In this document: piece after piece, positions 1 to 10,997 of the stretch
How the letters are laid out: each line of letters begins with the position of its first letter
Numbering within the stretch: the stretch's first letter is position 1
NCBI GenBank assembly: GCA_027257055.1
Contig: JAPVLO010000003.1
Location: 13,891,501 to 13,955,500 of the forward strand
Reading direction: 5' to 3'
Length of the DNA stretch: 64,000 nt
Source: Cephalopachus bancanus
Lineage: Eukaryota > Chordata > Mammalia > Primates > Tarsiidae
Program-made: the position numbers and the translations under genes
Notes under the pieces: generated by a model
What the model was told of the DNA's origin: nothing
Seen by the model: only the letters and a program-made list of their open reading frames with translations
The model's database searches: none

Positions 1-977
1 GTGACTAGCCTTCCACATATTAAAGTTCATAACTACTGCAATTAAAGCTGTATAGTACTGAGGCAAACTTAGGCAATGAACAGACCAATGAGAAAGAAAA
101 GGTCATCTCAAAATACACCCCAATATGTATAGGAACTCTATCATAGAGGTACCATTTCATGTTAGTGCAGAAATGATGAATTAATTAATGCATGGTATTA
201 GGACAAGTAAGATGCTATCTGGAAAAAGTACTGTAAAAAAGTTGTATCCCTTTATACCACAGTAAACTCCAGGTGGCTCATAGATTTAAATGTACAAAAT
301 AAAATCATAAATACCAAGGAAAAAATCAATGAAGAATTTTTTATAGTCTTGGAGCCTTTGGAAACATGACACAAAATTGAGATGCCATTAAAAAGAATAA
401 CACACTTGAGTATTCAAGTGTTTTAATTTTCTTATAAAATGCCATAATCAAAATTAAAAGCCACCTTGGAAAAACTATGTATATTTTTGACAAAGAAGGG
501 CTAATGACATTGATATAAATAGCACTCATGATTCAGCAAGGAAAAAAACCAATAGCCAAATTTTAAAAATGGGCAAAGGCTGAAACAGGCATTTCACACT
601 AAAGGAAATTAAAAAATAGATTTGAAACATATTAAAAATATTTAAAGCTTCCCATAGAATAAAAATGTGAATGAATGTTGCAACAAGATGCCATTTTCTG
701 TCTATCAGATTGGCAAAAATTTTTAAATGTGGTAACGTATGTTTCCAGCAAGGGTGACACAAGACAGAAATTCTAATATGTTTTGGGTAGGAGGGTATAT
801 TGGAGAACAATTTGGTAATATCTACTAGAATTTTAAATATTTATAGCTTTTGGCCCAGTTATTTCCCTTCTAGTCATTGATCACTTCAGCAGTCCTGGAG
901 CACATACACAAAGGCACATGTCTACAAGGATATCAGCAATGCTTGCATTGCAAAATTGGAAAGGACGTAATGTCCAG
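1..977 (+). mobile_element. Old L1M (L1ME-like) 3' end, part 1
   Basis: From about 560 the sequence follows the ORF2 end and 3' UTR of ancient mammalian L1M elements: the 'gatgccattttctgtc...tcagattggcaaa' block, 'ggcaatttggtaat' and 'cccagttatttccctt' landmarks, then 'caaaattggaaa'. The first 500 bases are AT-rich and only loosely alignable. The element is interrupted by an LTR and resumes after it. No open reading frame remains; it is a fossil. Confidence 0.7.
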
Positions 978-1373
978 TGTGGTGCTCTACCTACATCCTC
1001 TTTCCTGGGCCAGGGAATCTATCCCTAGCCACTGTGAGTGTTACTAATGGCTTATAGCTTATTCTTCTCCAGAGAATTGTCCTCAACTGACAAGGACCCT
1101 CCTTACCTGGAAATGGCTGGGAGGTTACTGCCAGCTGACCCCAAGCCAATGTCTGATGTATACGTGGTGCCATACATGCTCCAGAGTTCCCCATGGGATC
1201 AGGCTAAGGTTAAACTTGACTCAAACTACATCTTTGCTTAGCTTCCTCCCCAGCCTCTCTTTTCTTTCTGGTTTCTGTACAAGATTCTCATGAAAGCACT
1301 TCACTTCTCAATAAATCATTTGCACAAGAATCTTCCTTTCAGGCTCTGCTTCTAGAGAATCCAACCTAAGACA
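978..1373 (+). mobile_element. Solo LTR, ERVL-like, family uncertain
   Basis: A 396 bp block starts with TG and ends with CA, contains an AATAAA polyadenylation signal near 1309, and ends in 'gctctgcttctagagaatccaacctaagaca', a terminus I associate with LTR33-like ERVL repeats. It splits an old L1 and is bordered by tccag/tccat, compatible with a 5 bp target duplication. Overlapping ORFs on both strands (991-1241) are incidental. No internal retroviral region is present. Confidence 0.6.
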
Positions 1374-1670
1374 TCCATTAACAGGGGACTGGTAAAATAA
1401 ATTATAGTATTCTATATAATGCAATATTACCTAGACATTAAGAAGAGAGAGGTAGCAGTTCTCTATATACTGATAGGGTTGGTCTTCAAAACAGAGTACA
1501 AAAAGCAAGTAGCAGATTAATATGAATAATATACTATCATTTATGTTAAAATCAAAGGCAATGAATAATATGGTTGCTTATGCATAGACTATCTATGAAT
1601 AAACAAGTGTTTGCTTGATGTAAAGGGATGCCTAATTGGGTCTGTGAAATGAAAAGAAAAAAGACAGAGT
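1374..1670 (+). mobile_element. Old L1M 3' end, part 2
   Basis: Continues the L1M copy broken by the LTR: 'ggggactggtaaaataaattatagtattc', 'gcaatattacctagacattaag' and 'aaaagcaagtagcagatta' are the ordered 3' UTR landmarks of L1ME-type elements. Confidence 0.75.
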
Positions 1671-2640
1671 ATATTTGCACCATATACTTTTTTTCTACCT
1701 TTTAAATATTCTATTATAATAAGTTACTTATTCAATTATATTATTTTAAAAATGTTAAAGCAAAAACTCCTAATACCAAATAACTTAGGTTTAGAAGAAT
1801 ATTACTTATCAGAAGTCTTTTCTGCTGCCTTCAAAAATAGATCATATTTTTAAAAATTAGCATGTCAGTAACTTAAGTGGAAAAATACATTTTTTAAGTC
1901 ATTGGAGAGTACAAAATAATTATCTCATTATCTGTCTCTTAAGAATTCTCTCTGTAATTGCGTTTAATTTTCTTAGCAAACACTTCCCTTATAGTTGATG
2001 CCATTGCAACTTCCAGCTGGCCCTTTTCAAATTACCACATATTGACATGTATCTTCATTCAAATAAATGTGCTTCTTCTTAACCTGAATTTAATTACCAT
2101 TCCTCTTACTGCATTAATTATAATAGATTTCCTGCCTCCTTCATACCTGTAGTCACACAGACATTGCACCAGTGTTAGTACTGGTGGCTTTTGTTTCTGA
2201 ATTGTACACATGCATCTGCTGTGAATTGTACATTATAATAAGGATCAAACATACTGGACTTAGGGCTTATACGCAGAAAATGATGTCAGTGCACCATCCT
2301 GAAGCATGAGACTGAATGTTGTCTCTGCCTCATAAAACACAGGTCACAACTATATTAAAAAAAAAGTTTGCAGCTGAAACATGGCTGAAGATATTTCCTG
2401 TTTCTCTCGCTGTCCATTCTCTTAGACCAGGGTGTATAGCAACCCCTCATGGCCCTATCCTTCACCTGCATGGGTGCTATTTGTGTGTGTGTGTGTGACA
2501 AACAAAGCACTCTTCCAAAATGTGTCACCCTACCATCTCCTCTCCCACCTCTCACCTCTGCCATATTGGTATATCCGTTCAGAGATGGCTCAGGATATGC
2601 AGGGCAGGAAGGCTGGTATGAATGCATCTTGTGGTGGTGA
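1671..2640. other. Unassigned AT-rich stretch
   Basis: No recognisable gene or confident repeat, apart from a short GT run at about 2483-2498. ORFs of 60-90 codons overlap each other in several frames around 2316-2683 and show no family resemblance. Confidence 0.5.
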
Positions 2641-2765
2641 TCATTTGTTCGTTCTTTTGTTCTTTCATTCAGTAAACATTTAATGATTTCTTATGATGTG
2701 CCAGGCACTGCACTAAAGATATGGGCACGCCACAGCGAATGTGAATAATATAATCAGACAGTAAG
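2640..2765 (-). mobile_element. L2 LINE 3' fragment
   Basis: 'tcattcagtaaacatttaatgatttc' followed by 'gatgtgccaggcactgcact' is the reverse complement of the conserved L2 3' end. Ancient and fragmentary. Confidence 0.6.
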
Positions 2766-2944
2766 CTAATGTTCTTTTAATATACAAAAATGAAAGTGAG
2801 AAACACTATAAAATTTAATATTATGTGTATGTAATTTGACTACAAGGCATCTTAAAATTATATACACTAGAAACTGAACAAATAAAAAGGAAAAGCTAAG
2901 GATGGCAGCTTGATTATGACCTGTCGGGCATAAAAGAGTGAATT

Positions 2945-3440
2945 GCTCTTAAAACTCCATAACAGAAACACAAACACCCCAAAAGAAAAATGAGCAAAAG
3001 ACACAACAGACAATTGGCGAAGACTGATAACATTAAATCAACCACAAGATACTATTTTCATCCACTGAACTGACATAATGTTGCAATCTTTTAAGGCAAG
3101 AATGTGGATGAGAAATTTTAACAGAGCTGTTGGTAGAATTGGTAACTCCTTTCCAATACCTGTCCCATGGATAATTAGCATAATTTACAAGCCTGAAGCT
3201 AGTTCCTGCCATTTGACTCTACTCAGAAATTTATCTTGAGGGAATAATCAGAGGTGTAAATAAAGATTTTTGTACAAGGATGCTTATTGTAGCATTACTT
3301 ATAATAATGAAAAATTGCAAACAATCTGTCTCAAATTAGATGGTTACATTTATTGATAAAAGTATAGGATGGAACTTTATTCTACCATTAAAATTCATAT
3401 TTTCAAAGAATAAGAATATGGGAAAACACTTGAGGTGTGT
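2945..3440 (+). mobile_element. Old L1M 3' fragment, copy A
   Basis: Ordered L1M 3' landmarks: 'gagcaaaagacacaacagacaattggcg', 'caagatactattttcatccactg', 'tatcttgagggaataatcagagg' and 'gtacaaggatgcttattgtagcatta'. The 3229-3418 part is much closer to 4444-4632 than two random L1M relics should be (see findings). Confidence 0.7.
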
Positions 3441-3449
3441 TACACGAAG

Positions 3450-4395
3450 ACAGCACGACAGCTCAGTAAGAACTCCAAAATGGTTAGTAATAAGCACCTA
3501 GATATAAAGGAAAAAGCCACAAAATTAATAATGGTTGTTTATAGAATAAGGAATTATTTTTATTTCTCTTGTTTTTTTCTCTGTATTTTTCAATATCAAC
3601 TGTGAGCAGACATTACTTTTATAATACATTAAAAGATTATACAAATGAGAAGGAAGAGATATAACTATCACTGAATTAATTCTGTACTCAATCCAGTGTT
3701 TTAAAGGACTTTTTTTCTCAAACTCTTTAATGATTTCTGGTGTTCTTCTGAATACAACTTTCCCATGACATCTTAAAATTCCTCTAGGATGTAACTGCTT
3801 ATTCACAATTACATCTCCAGGGTTCTCACTGGAAACTTGGGCTCTTTCTAAAAAGCTTACTATAAAAAGTTCTTGGCATACTCCCCAGATATTTACTTGA
3901 AAAGTTTTTCTGGCTGTCTCTGTCTCACCTGGGGTTCTATGGAGGTTTAGGGTCCTTTTAATACACGAAGTCAGAAGTGTTTTTTGTTTATTTCCTTTTT
4001 CTCCATTTCCCTATGTGTGCATTTGAACACCAAATAAAATTATGCATTCATTAGAAGATCAAAGCATGAGTGTAGCTGGTAAAAATATATTAATTCAACA
4101 ATATCACTGAAATTGCAAGAAGAGCAAAGTATGAGATATTACATATGGTAGACATGAAAATTGAAGCTGAAATGCTATTTTTTTATAGCTGGGAAAGAAG
4201 AAATGCTTAAAAGAATATTTTACATTAGGCATTAAATTTTAAGAGATAATCTAAGGTTGGGATATACACATTATCATTGGAAATAAAACAATCTGCAAAT
4301 ATTTTATGGCTAGAAAATGAATGCTTGGGCATGATAATGGAGTGTCTTAAAACCATTTCTTAAATATATACATCTCTCATTTAGTTGAATTTAGA
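3450..4395. other. Unassigned stretch between two L1M fragments
   Basis: AT-rich sequence with no recognised repeat or gene. The 93-codon minus-strand ORF at 3525-3806 has no recognisable domain. Confidence 0.5.
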
Positions 4396-4399
4396 AATT

Positions 4400-4635
4400 C
4401 AAATGTACATTGCCATTTGACCATAATTCTATTTTTCAGAATTCTATCTTGAGGGAATAATCAGAGGTATAAATAAAGATTTTTTGTGCAAGGATGTTTA
4501 TTGTAGCGTTATTTATAATCATAAAGATTGCAAACAATTTAACCCAAATTAGATGGTTACATTTCTTGACAAAATTATAGGATGGAACATTATTCCATCA
4601 TTAGAATCTATATTTTCAAAGAATAAGAATAATTT
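4400..4635 (+). mobile_element. Old L1M 3' fragment, copy B
   Basis: Contains 'tatcttgagggaataatcagagg', 'aaggatgtttattgtagcgtta' and 'agatggttacattt' in the same order and orientation as the fragment 1.2 kb upstream, at roughly 87 percent identity by eye over about 190 bases. Confidence 0.7.
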
Positions 4636-4639
4636 GTAT

Positions 4640-5345
4640 ATCATAATGTGTAGTGTATTTTATTGCAGTTCTCTTTTGCACTGTGGCAAATATTCAGGTC
4701 AGTATTCCCACTAAAACATATTCAGCATAATATAACTTAACATAAAAAGTATTTTCCAGGCTTTATCTGCCAGGAACAGTTTCAGTTCGGTATGTGTTTG
4801 TGTTGGGACTAAAGAGAAGGATTTTTCTTATTATCTAAGTTTTCAATATTTAAAATCCTAGAGATTCTCATTAATCCAAAATTTGTTTACTGCATATCCA
4901 ATACATTTCAAGCAATATATTTTTATGATAATTCCATTATGTCCTAATAATGTCTTCAATGGTATTTTATGATGGCAGGATTTTTGGCAAAGTTCACATG
5001 TATATATTTTTTCAAATTAGTAAACTTTTAGCATCCTGTGCCAAAAAAGTAGGAATTAGATAAATCCTCTTGTCAATTTTATTGACTAACTCAGAGTCAC
5101 TAAGAATAATTGTGCTTATTTATTCAAATCAGAAATAAAAACATTATCTAAAAGAAAGGAGGATGGTGTTAGTGTGAAAGATTTGGTAATGTTGTGCTTC
5201 AAGGAATATCTATAAACCTTAGATATATATATATATATTTAATATTAATAAATGATTCAGGGTGATAGGCAGTAATGAACTTTCATAGCATTTACACAGG
5301 TCAAAAATTTGCTTTACTAGGAGATAGCTTGAAAATATGTTAATT
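4640..5345. other. Unassigned AT-rich stretch
   Basis: No gene or repeat recognised except a short alternating AT tract at about 5223-5241. Confidence 0.5.
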
Positions 5346-5354
5346 AATCTATAG

Positions 5355-5631
5355 ACTGGGCACAGTGGCTCAAGCCTGTAATCCCAGCAACTTTGGGGAG
5401 CTGAGGCAAGAGGATTACCTGAGCCTGTGGGTTCGAGACCAGTCCGGGCAACATGGGGAGACCTTGTCTCTACAATAAATTAAAAAATTAACCAGGTGTG
5501 GCAGCACATGCTTGTAGTTCCAGCTACTTGTAAGGTTGAAGCAGAAGGATCATCAGAGCCTAATAGGTCAATGCTGGATTGGCTACAAGCATGCTACTGC
5601 ACTCCAACTTGGGTGACAGAGTGACACTCCA
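5355..5631 (+). mobile_element. Alu SINE, diverged dimer
   Basis: A full left-right Alu dimer starting 'gactgggcacagtggctcaagcctgtaatcccag', with the arm junction 'acaataaattaaaaaatta' and right-arm end 'cactccaacttgggtgacagagtgacactcc'. It carries more substitutions than the Alus at 10998 or 17787, so it is an older copy. Its A-rich tail has been replaced by the CA microsatellite that follows. Confidence 0.9.
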
Positions 5632-5638
5632 ACACACA

Positions 5639-5684
<46 letters not shown>
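5632..5684. repeat. (CA)n microsatellite at Alu tail
   Basis: About 53 bases of almost pure CA dinucleotide with one interruption (cacatacaca), directly following the Alu 3' end. Microsatellites commonly arise from SINE tails. Confidence 0.97.
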
Positions 5685-5686
<2 letters not shown>

Positions 5687-5689
5687 TCA

Positions 5690-6835
5690 ATAGAGGACAC
5701 TGATTTAAATACAATTCTTAGATGTAGGAATTGTAAGGATCATGTTCTCTTATTTACTAAAATTATGTTAATCCACACTGAGCATCTTTATCGACCTGGG
5801 AGAAATTTAATCTTGATTTTATAAGCAGTCCCCATTTCCCCTGACTGAGGATCATATGAAAATTCAGGGATCTTATGTAGTACAGACCAGTGGGGAAGGA
5901 CCCACTTGTCTTTAGTCCACACTTCTGAAAAGCTTTCTGGTCATGCTTTTCTGTCTCAGAAATCACTCTGAGGTGCCATCCAGCATTGGGACAGTGGCAA
6001 AGGGACATCTTCCTGGCACTGGGATCTTGCGATAAAGAACAGAGGATGTGTCTTTCCTGGAAAGGAGCCATAGGTAGAGAATTTACCAACTGGACAGGAG
6101 GGTTGGTGCTTAGATGTGATCTGTTCTCAACCATGACCATGAAGCCAGCAGACTAATTCTTGTAAACTCCCCCATTTTTTTAGCTTGTGAAGCCACAGTT
6201 AAGACAGCCCTGACTCTAAATTGCCTTCCTATGTGTGATCTGTAAATGGTTGAAATCAGATGATCCATGTACTTTGAATTCAGTCATATAAATGTGTAAA
6301 TTATTGACATGGATCCAATTAAACAGGAAATGGTAGAAAGAGGGAGTCCTTGATGCTTCTTTGCAGGGAGAAAAAGTTTCAGAGGGAAGGTATTGCAGAA
6401 TGGAGACTCCCAAAGGAAAATCTTTCTGCTGTCACAGATGTTAAATGCATGGCGCACCATAACTCTTCTTTAGGAAGGCCATTGAGGCCATAGGGAGCCT
6501 AGTGCAGATCCAGCACGTGGTCTCAGTGACTGTTTTAGGGCTGACATTTCCATCATCTCAAGTTTTTCACCTATTGGTGTCATTTCATATTTGTGACAAT
6601 CTTCAAACCCAGCTCTGCCACCGTCTACTTTCCCCATTGCTGCCCCTCTGCCCCAAAGGATTTGAGAACAACATATAATCATAAACACCTGGCTCCCCAT
6701 GAGCTGCCATTCTCTTTAACTTGGCTCTCACCAATGCTTGACAAGTCTATTCTCCATTTCTCCTTGGCAGGTCTCCAAAAGGACTGCTTTAAACCATTTC
6801 TCTCTCCTTAGCTCTCAGTCCCACCTGCTGAGAGT
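5690..6835. other. Unique sequence, no supported gene
   Basis: No confident repeat match. A 125-codon minus-strand ORF (5763-6140) is the largest here, but shows no domain, no codon periodicity I can judge, and no flanking exon structure. It may be chance or part of an unrecognised old repeat. Confidence 0.5.
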
Positions 6836-6839
6836 CAAG

Positions 6840-6995
6840 AGAGTAACATGTGTGAGAACACAGGTGTGGGCATCAGACAGCTCTGCATTACCAGCTGCAG
6901 GACCTTGGCCAAATTTCCTAACTGCATCTGGAAAATGAAGATGATCATAAATAGAACTTAACCTTTGAGGGTTTTGTTAGCCTAAAAATATCATG
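6840..6995 (-). mobile_element. MIR SINE relic
   Basis: 'gggcatcagacagctctgc...ccagctgcaggaccttggccaaatttcctaact...ctggaaaatgaagatgatcataa' follows the antisense MIR consensus order (lost 'gaccttgggcaag' and 'tctgtaaaatggggataataa'). Confidence 0.75.
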
Positions 6996-7041
6996 TCTGG
7001 AAATGACTGAGCCCACCCAGACAGGGCTCCGTGAATGTCAT

Positions 7042-7077
7042 CTATACTGTGGGTACTTCCTATACTGTGGGTACTTC
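7042..7077. repeat. 18 bp direct tandem duplication
   Basis: The 18-mer tatactgtgggtacttcc occurs twice back to back, a short recent slippage-type duplication. Confidence 0.9.
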
Positions 7078-7169
7078 CCTTCAAATGAGTAGAAAAACTC
7101 CCCCCTCATTTACTTGGAAAATGAAGTGTCCCCAGCATATTCTCCTTTGCCTACTTGATACTCCTTTCC

Positions 7170-7672
7170 ACATGGTGTCTTTTCAAGAAAAATGAAAACA
7201 TATGTCCACACAAAACTTTTTCACAAAATTTATAGCAGCATCATCCATAATAGCCAAAAAGTAGAAACAACACAAATGTCCATTATTAGATGAATGAATG
7301 AAGAAAATATGATATATCCGTATTATAGAAAATTGTTCATTCATAAAAAGAATTACAGACTTATACATGCTACAACGCAGATGAACCTTAAAAACATGTA
7401 AAGTGAAGGGATCGAGCTGCAAAAACCTGTATATCGTATGACTCCATTCATTAGAAATGCTCAGAATAGGTAAACATAGAGAGAGATGAGTTGAAAAGTG
7501 ACTATTAATAGATACAATAGTTCCTTTTGGCCTGATGAAAATATTTTAAATTTACATTATGGTGATGGTTGCACAACTCTTTCAATATACCAAACACCAA
7601 TGAGTAGTACAATTTGGGTGAACTTAATAGTATGTGAATTATATCACAATAAAGCTATTAAGAACTCAGTTT
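7170..7672 (+). mobile_element. Old L1M 3' end
   Basis: Characteristic L1M ending: 'atagcagcatcatccataatagccaaaaagtagaaacaac', then 'gtgatggttgcacaactctttcaatatacc' and 'gtatgtgaattatatcacaataaagctatt'. An AATAAA signal lies within the final 20 bases. Confidence 0.85.
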
Positions 7673-7699
7673 ATTATTCTCCAGCTTTTGAAAACGGAA

Positions 7700-8277
7700 C
7701 CACAATTTCCATGACCTTGGATTTTCTTTCCACATGGTCTCACTTACCAGTCAGTGACTGTAACTGGCATTTGTCATTTTGCTGGCTGCCCAGCATTTGA
7801 ATCCATTTCCAAGTCTGGGGAGCCTTCCCCCACTTATGAGTCTTTGCAGGGTGTATCTGCCACCTCTCCTTATGGAAGGGAAAACATCAGATATTTGCTT
7901 GCTAAAGGTTAGAGGTGCCCAAACTGCACCAGACTTTGTGTCTATCCTTAGAGTCAGGCACTAAGGATAGACACAAAGAAGCAGGGATGTGGGAAATCCT
8001 GATGGCAGGTGAGCAGCAGCAACAACCAATCTGGTTGCCGGGGACAGTGTCCATGTCTAGTGCCAGGCAGTACAAGACATGGCATCATCATGCTCAGGAG
8101 TGGTGGTGGCTGGATTTTGGCTGTAACTGAATGCTGCTTAATATTTTTGTCCTACCCATTTTCCATGCCTGTTTGTCCTACCTTACCTCCAATTGTGTGA
8201 ACCGGTTAACATCCTTCCAATCAATTCCTTTCCTTCTATGCTCTGCTTGCAACTAAGAATCCTGTTTGATACAGTCA
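7700..8277 (+). mobile_element. Possible old LTR or transposon fragment
   Basis: The 3' edge 'gcttgcaactaagaatcctgtttgatacagtc' resembles termini of old MaLR/ERVL LTRs, but the body does not let me name a family and the 5' limit is uncertain. It contains the perfect 18 bp inverted repeat listed separately. Confidence 0.35.
7934..7978. repeat. Perfect 18 bp inverted repeat, 9-base loop
   Basis: Left arm 7934-7951 is CTTTGTGTCTATCCTTAG and right arm 7961-7978 is its exact reverse complement; the loop is agtcaggca. It would form a stable stem in RNA or a cruciform in DNA. No family assignment. Confidence 0.95.
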
Positions 8278-8329
8278 GCAAGGCAGGATGATTTTTGTCC
8301 CTCAAAGCTCCAGGATCCATCCCTTCAGA

Positions 8330-8500
8330 TTCTATAAGCATTTATTTATTTAGGCTACTTTGTGTCATCCATGTTCTCACATATTTCTCATAATAACTTA
8401 GTGACATAGATATGACAAGATTCCATTTTGCAGATGAGGATAGGCTCACTGGAATGAATAGCTTGTACATTTAAACTTAGGCAAAGCCCAGCACGCTTCC
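8330..8500 (+). mobile_element. MIR SINE relic
   Basis: 'cacatatttctcataataacttagtgacatagatatgacaagattccattttgcagatgaggataggctca' follows the MIR order of 'tctcatttaatcc..gtaggta..ccattttacagatgaggaaactgaggc'. Confidence 0.65.
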
Positions 8501-8739
8501 AGTTAGATTTTTATGGCCCTTTCCCTGTATTTATGGCAGCCACGTCTCCGCCATTATTTACTAAACACGAGGACACATTCCTCTCCTTCCCTCCATTCTC
8601 TTCCTTCTTTAAGTCATTGTGGGCATTATTGCCCAATTTCATCATACAAGTATTGCTAATTCCTACGAATGAGAGCCCATAGCTCCTCCCTATTGCTGAG
8701 GTGATCAGACCTCAGGAAGGGTTGTAGTGCTGACATCTG

Positions 8740-8872
8740 GTGCCTTCTGCCTCTCTGGCCATTTCTCTCACTGATTCTAAACAAGTCTACTATGTGCCGT
8801 AAGAGTAAACCCTGGTTTCTCTTATTCTGACCCAATTTTCTACAGACAGTAGGCCCTCAATAAACATCCTTA
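8740..8872 (+). mobile_element. L2 LINE 3' fragment (weak)
   Basis: Ends 'agtaggccctcaataaacatcc', resembling the L2 terminus 'agtaggcgctcaataaatatttg'; the upstream part is a loose match. Confidence 0.4.
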
Positions 8873-10370
8873 ATCTGGAGACAGACTAAAGACAAAATAT
8901 TTAATTCACTCTTCATGTTTCCACCATAAGCCCCAAATTCTATGACAATGATTTGGGAAACAATAAAATAATCATCTAGCATCATATGGTGAAATCTATG
9001 GGAATGTGATATTCTTGGCAGGAAATCGTTTTGGAGTGGAGAAGTTTTGCTAAATATAGACACTACAAAATCATGCACACCATCAGGACTTTATTATTAG
9101 GTTCCCAGGGATTTTTATTTAGAAGCTGAAGAACTTGCAAGGCTGTGCAATTTCTGGAATGGAATTTAGGTTTGCTTTCTGAAATCAATCCGGGCAAGCC
9201 TTTTTGCACATGAGCATTCTTAGAAAGTCTTTGAACATCTATTCTTACTCACTTATGCTGGTGGCACAAAATCCAAAAATAAAATCACCATGAGGTTCTG
9301 CTTGCTTCTTGCTTTAGCTACTCTGGAAATCTCTCAAGGAAAGCTCAAGCATTTGGTTAGTTCTCCTTTGCCTCTCTCATTGCCAACATCGGGTAGCTGT
9401 AGTCTAGACTCAGGGAAAGGTCTGAGATGGTATGGATCAGAGTGAATAAAGGAGCTGAGCAGGATAATGCAGAGGACTGGGCCACAACAGACAAGGACAG
9501 GCCTGAATGCAAGGGCAACTGTGAAGGATTGGTCAGGAAGAACAGGACTAGCCATCGTGAGTACTTGAGCCTGTCAAAGGTCTGAGTAGAGAGGCCCTAC
9601 CTGGCTCCTGCCTTCCACTGTTCCTCTCTCTCTGATGGAGATATCGTGGAGTCCAAAAATATGCTGATTGTTAGCAGGAGAGAATGAAGAGACTGCAACC
9701 CACATTTTAGGGCACTATAACATGTCCCTTTTATTGCTGGGTCTGAACCTAATTTTGGAGCCTCAGTGAGATGCTCTGTGAGATTATCTTGTCAAATGCC
9801 CCTTGTAAGACCCAGCCTAGTGCTTGGATACCTGATACCTGCCTCTTCTCTTCTTATGCTTCCTCCTACCTTTCATGTTACCTTCCCAAGATGGCCATCA
9901 CTCCATTCTTGCTTCTGTGAGTTTTGAGCCCATCGGGAACTCTCCTGGATGCTGCTTGCTCACTTGGGCCACTGTCTCTTGTTCAGGTCATGGCTTTCCA
10001 TTATATCCTCCTTAGTCACCTCTTGCCAAGTCAAGTCTGTGTCCTCAGGACCAGTCTTCCTTCATATGTCCCTGTAAACAGACCTAATTTCAGAACCTGA
10101 TCACACATTGATTTTACCAGGCTCTGCTCCTCAGAGTGGTAGCAGGAGTTGAGGAGACTGCCAAGGACCCAGGTGTGGGTTAAAGGCTTTGGTAGCATGA
10201 ACAGAAAGAATGGATCAAGAGCCTAGACTGGTGGACAGCAGGCAGCAGGGAACACACCGAGGAGCCCGGGGCTTCATCAGCCCACAAGTGCCGGTGTATT
10301 AAAGAGTAAAACTCATCCCCTATGAGTGGAATGGTTAGAAAAAAGCTGCTCTTCCTCCAGGTAGATACAA
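8873..10370. other. Unique sequence; contains candidate signal-peptide ORF
   Basis: No confident repeat. It has ordinary base composition and several short ORFs (8857-9078 and 9334-9555, minus strand) without recognisable domains. The one feature with coding character is the 9291 ORF described separately. Confidence 0.5.
9291..9446 (+). other. Short ORF with signal-peptide-like start (doubtful exon)
   Basis: An ATG at 9291 in a good context (atcaccATGa) opens about 51 codons. The first residues, MRFCLLLALATLEISQGKL, have a basic residue at 2, a hydrophobic core at about 3-11, and a plausible signal-peptidase site after SQG (small residues at -3 and -1). This is the usual content of exon 1 in small secreted proteins. 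A GT follows codon 23 (GTTAGT), but that is a poor donor. I recognise no family and see no partner exon, so chance is the more likely explanation. Confidence 0.2.
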
Positions 10371-10372
10371 CC

Positions 10373-10825
10373 TGTAGTGGTTTGAATGGTGGTCCTCAAA
10401 ATGTATATCCAAGTTTTAACCCCTAGTATTTGTGAAGATGATCTTATTTGGAAAAAGGATTCTTGCAGATGTAATTAAGAACCTTGAGAGTAGGCTCTTC
10501 ATGGATCGCTCAGACGGGCTCTAAATCTAGTGACAGGTGTCCTTATTAGAAGAAGAGAAACACACAGAGAAAAAGGCCATGCAATATTGGAAGCAGAGAT
10601 TGGAGTGGTGTAACTCAAGCCAAGGAATGCCAAGTGTGGCTGGCAGCTGTTAGAGGCCAAGAGAACGCATGGAACAGATTCTTCGTCAGAGCCTCCAGAG
10701 GGAATCGACCTTGCCCAACACCTTGATTTTGGACTTCTAGTGTCCAGGACTGCGGGAGGATACATTTCTGTTGTTTTAAGTTGGTTTGTGGTAATTCATT
10801 ACAACAGACCTACAAAACTAATGCA
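10373..10825 (+). mobile_element. MLT1-type MaLR solo LTR
   Basis: About 453 bp bounded by TG...CA. Ordered landmarks are 'gtggtttgaatggtggtcctcaaaatg', 'atcttatttggaaaaaggattcttgcagatgtaatt', 'gtgtccttattagaagaagag', 'ccttgattttggacttctag' and 'ttctgttgttttaag'. These are shared by mammalian MLT1 LTRs of the ERVL-MaLR group. No internal retroviral sequence is present, so it is a solo LTR. The ORF at 10499-10765 is incidental. Confidence 0.85.
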
Positions 10826-10997
10826 CAAGCCCAGAAAGGAGGCATGGCTTTCTGAGCAGAGCACAGCCTTGCTTTCAGCCCCATCCTGGCCCTCAGCTTG
10901 GCTTCTTTGTGCAGGGCACAAACTGTACAACCATTTCTCAAGGCTCTGATGGAGACTAGGAGCAAGAGTCCAAGTCCACCTAAAGAATTAAAGGGAA

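Noticed and set aside
5763..6140. 125-codon minus ORF in apparently unique DNA
   Set aside because: No motif, signal sequence, splice borders or resemblance to a known family; an ORF of this length is expected by chance in 64 kb searched in six frames.
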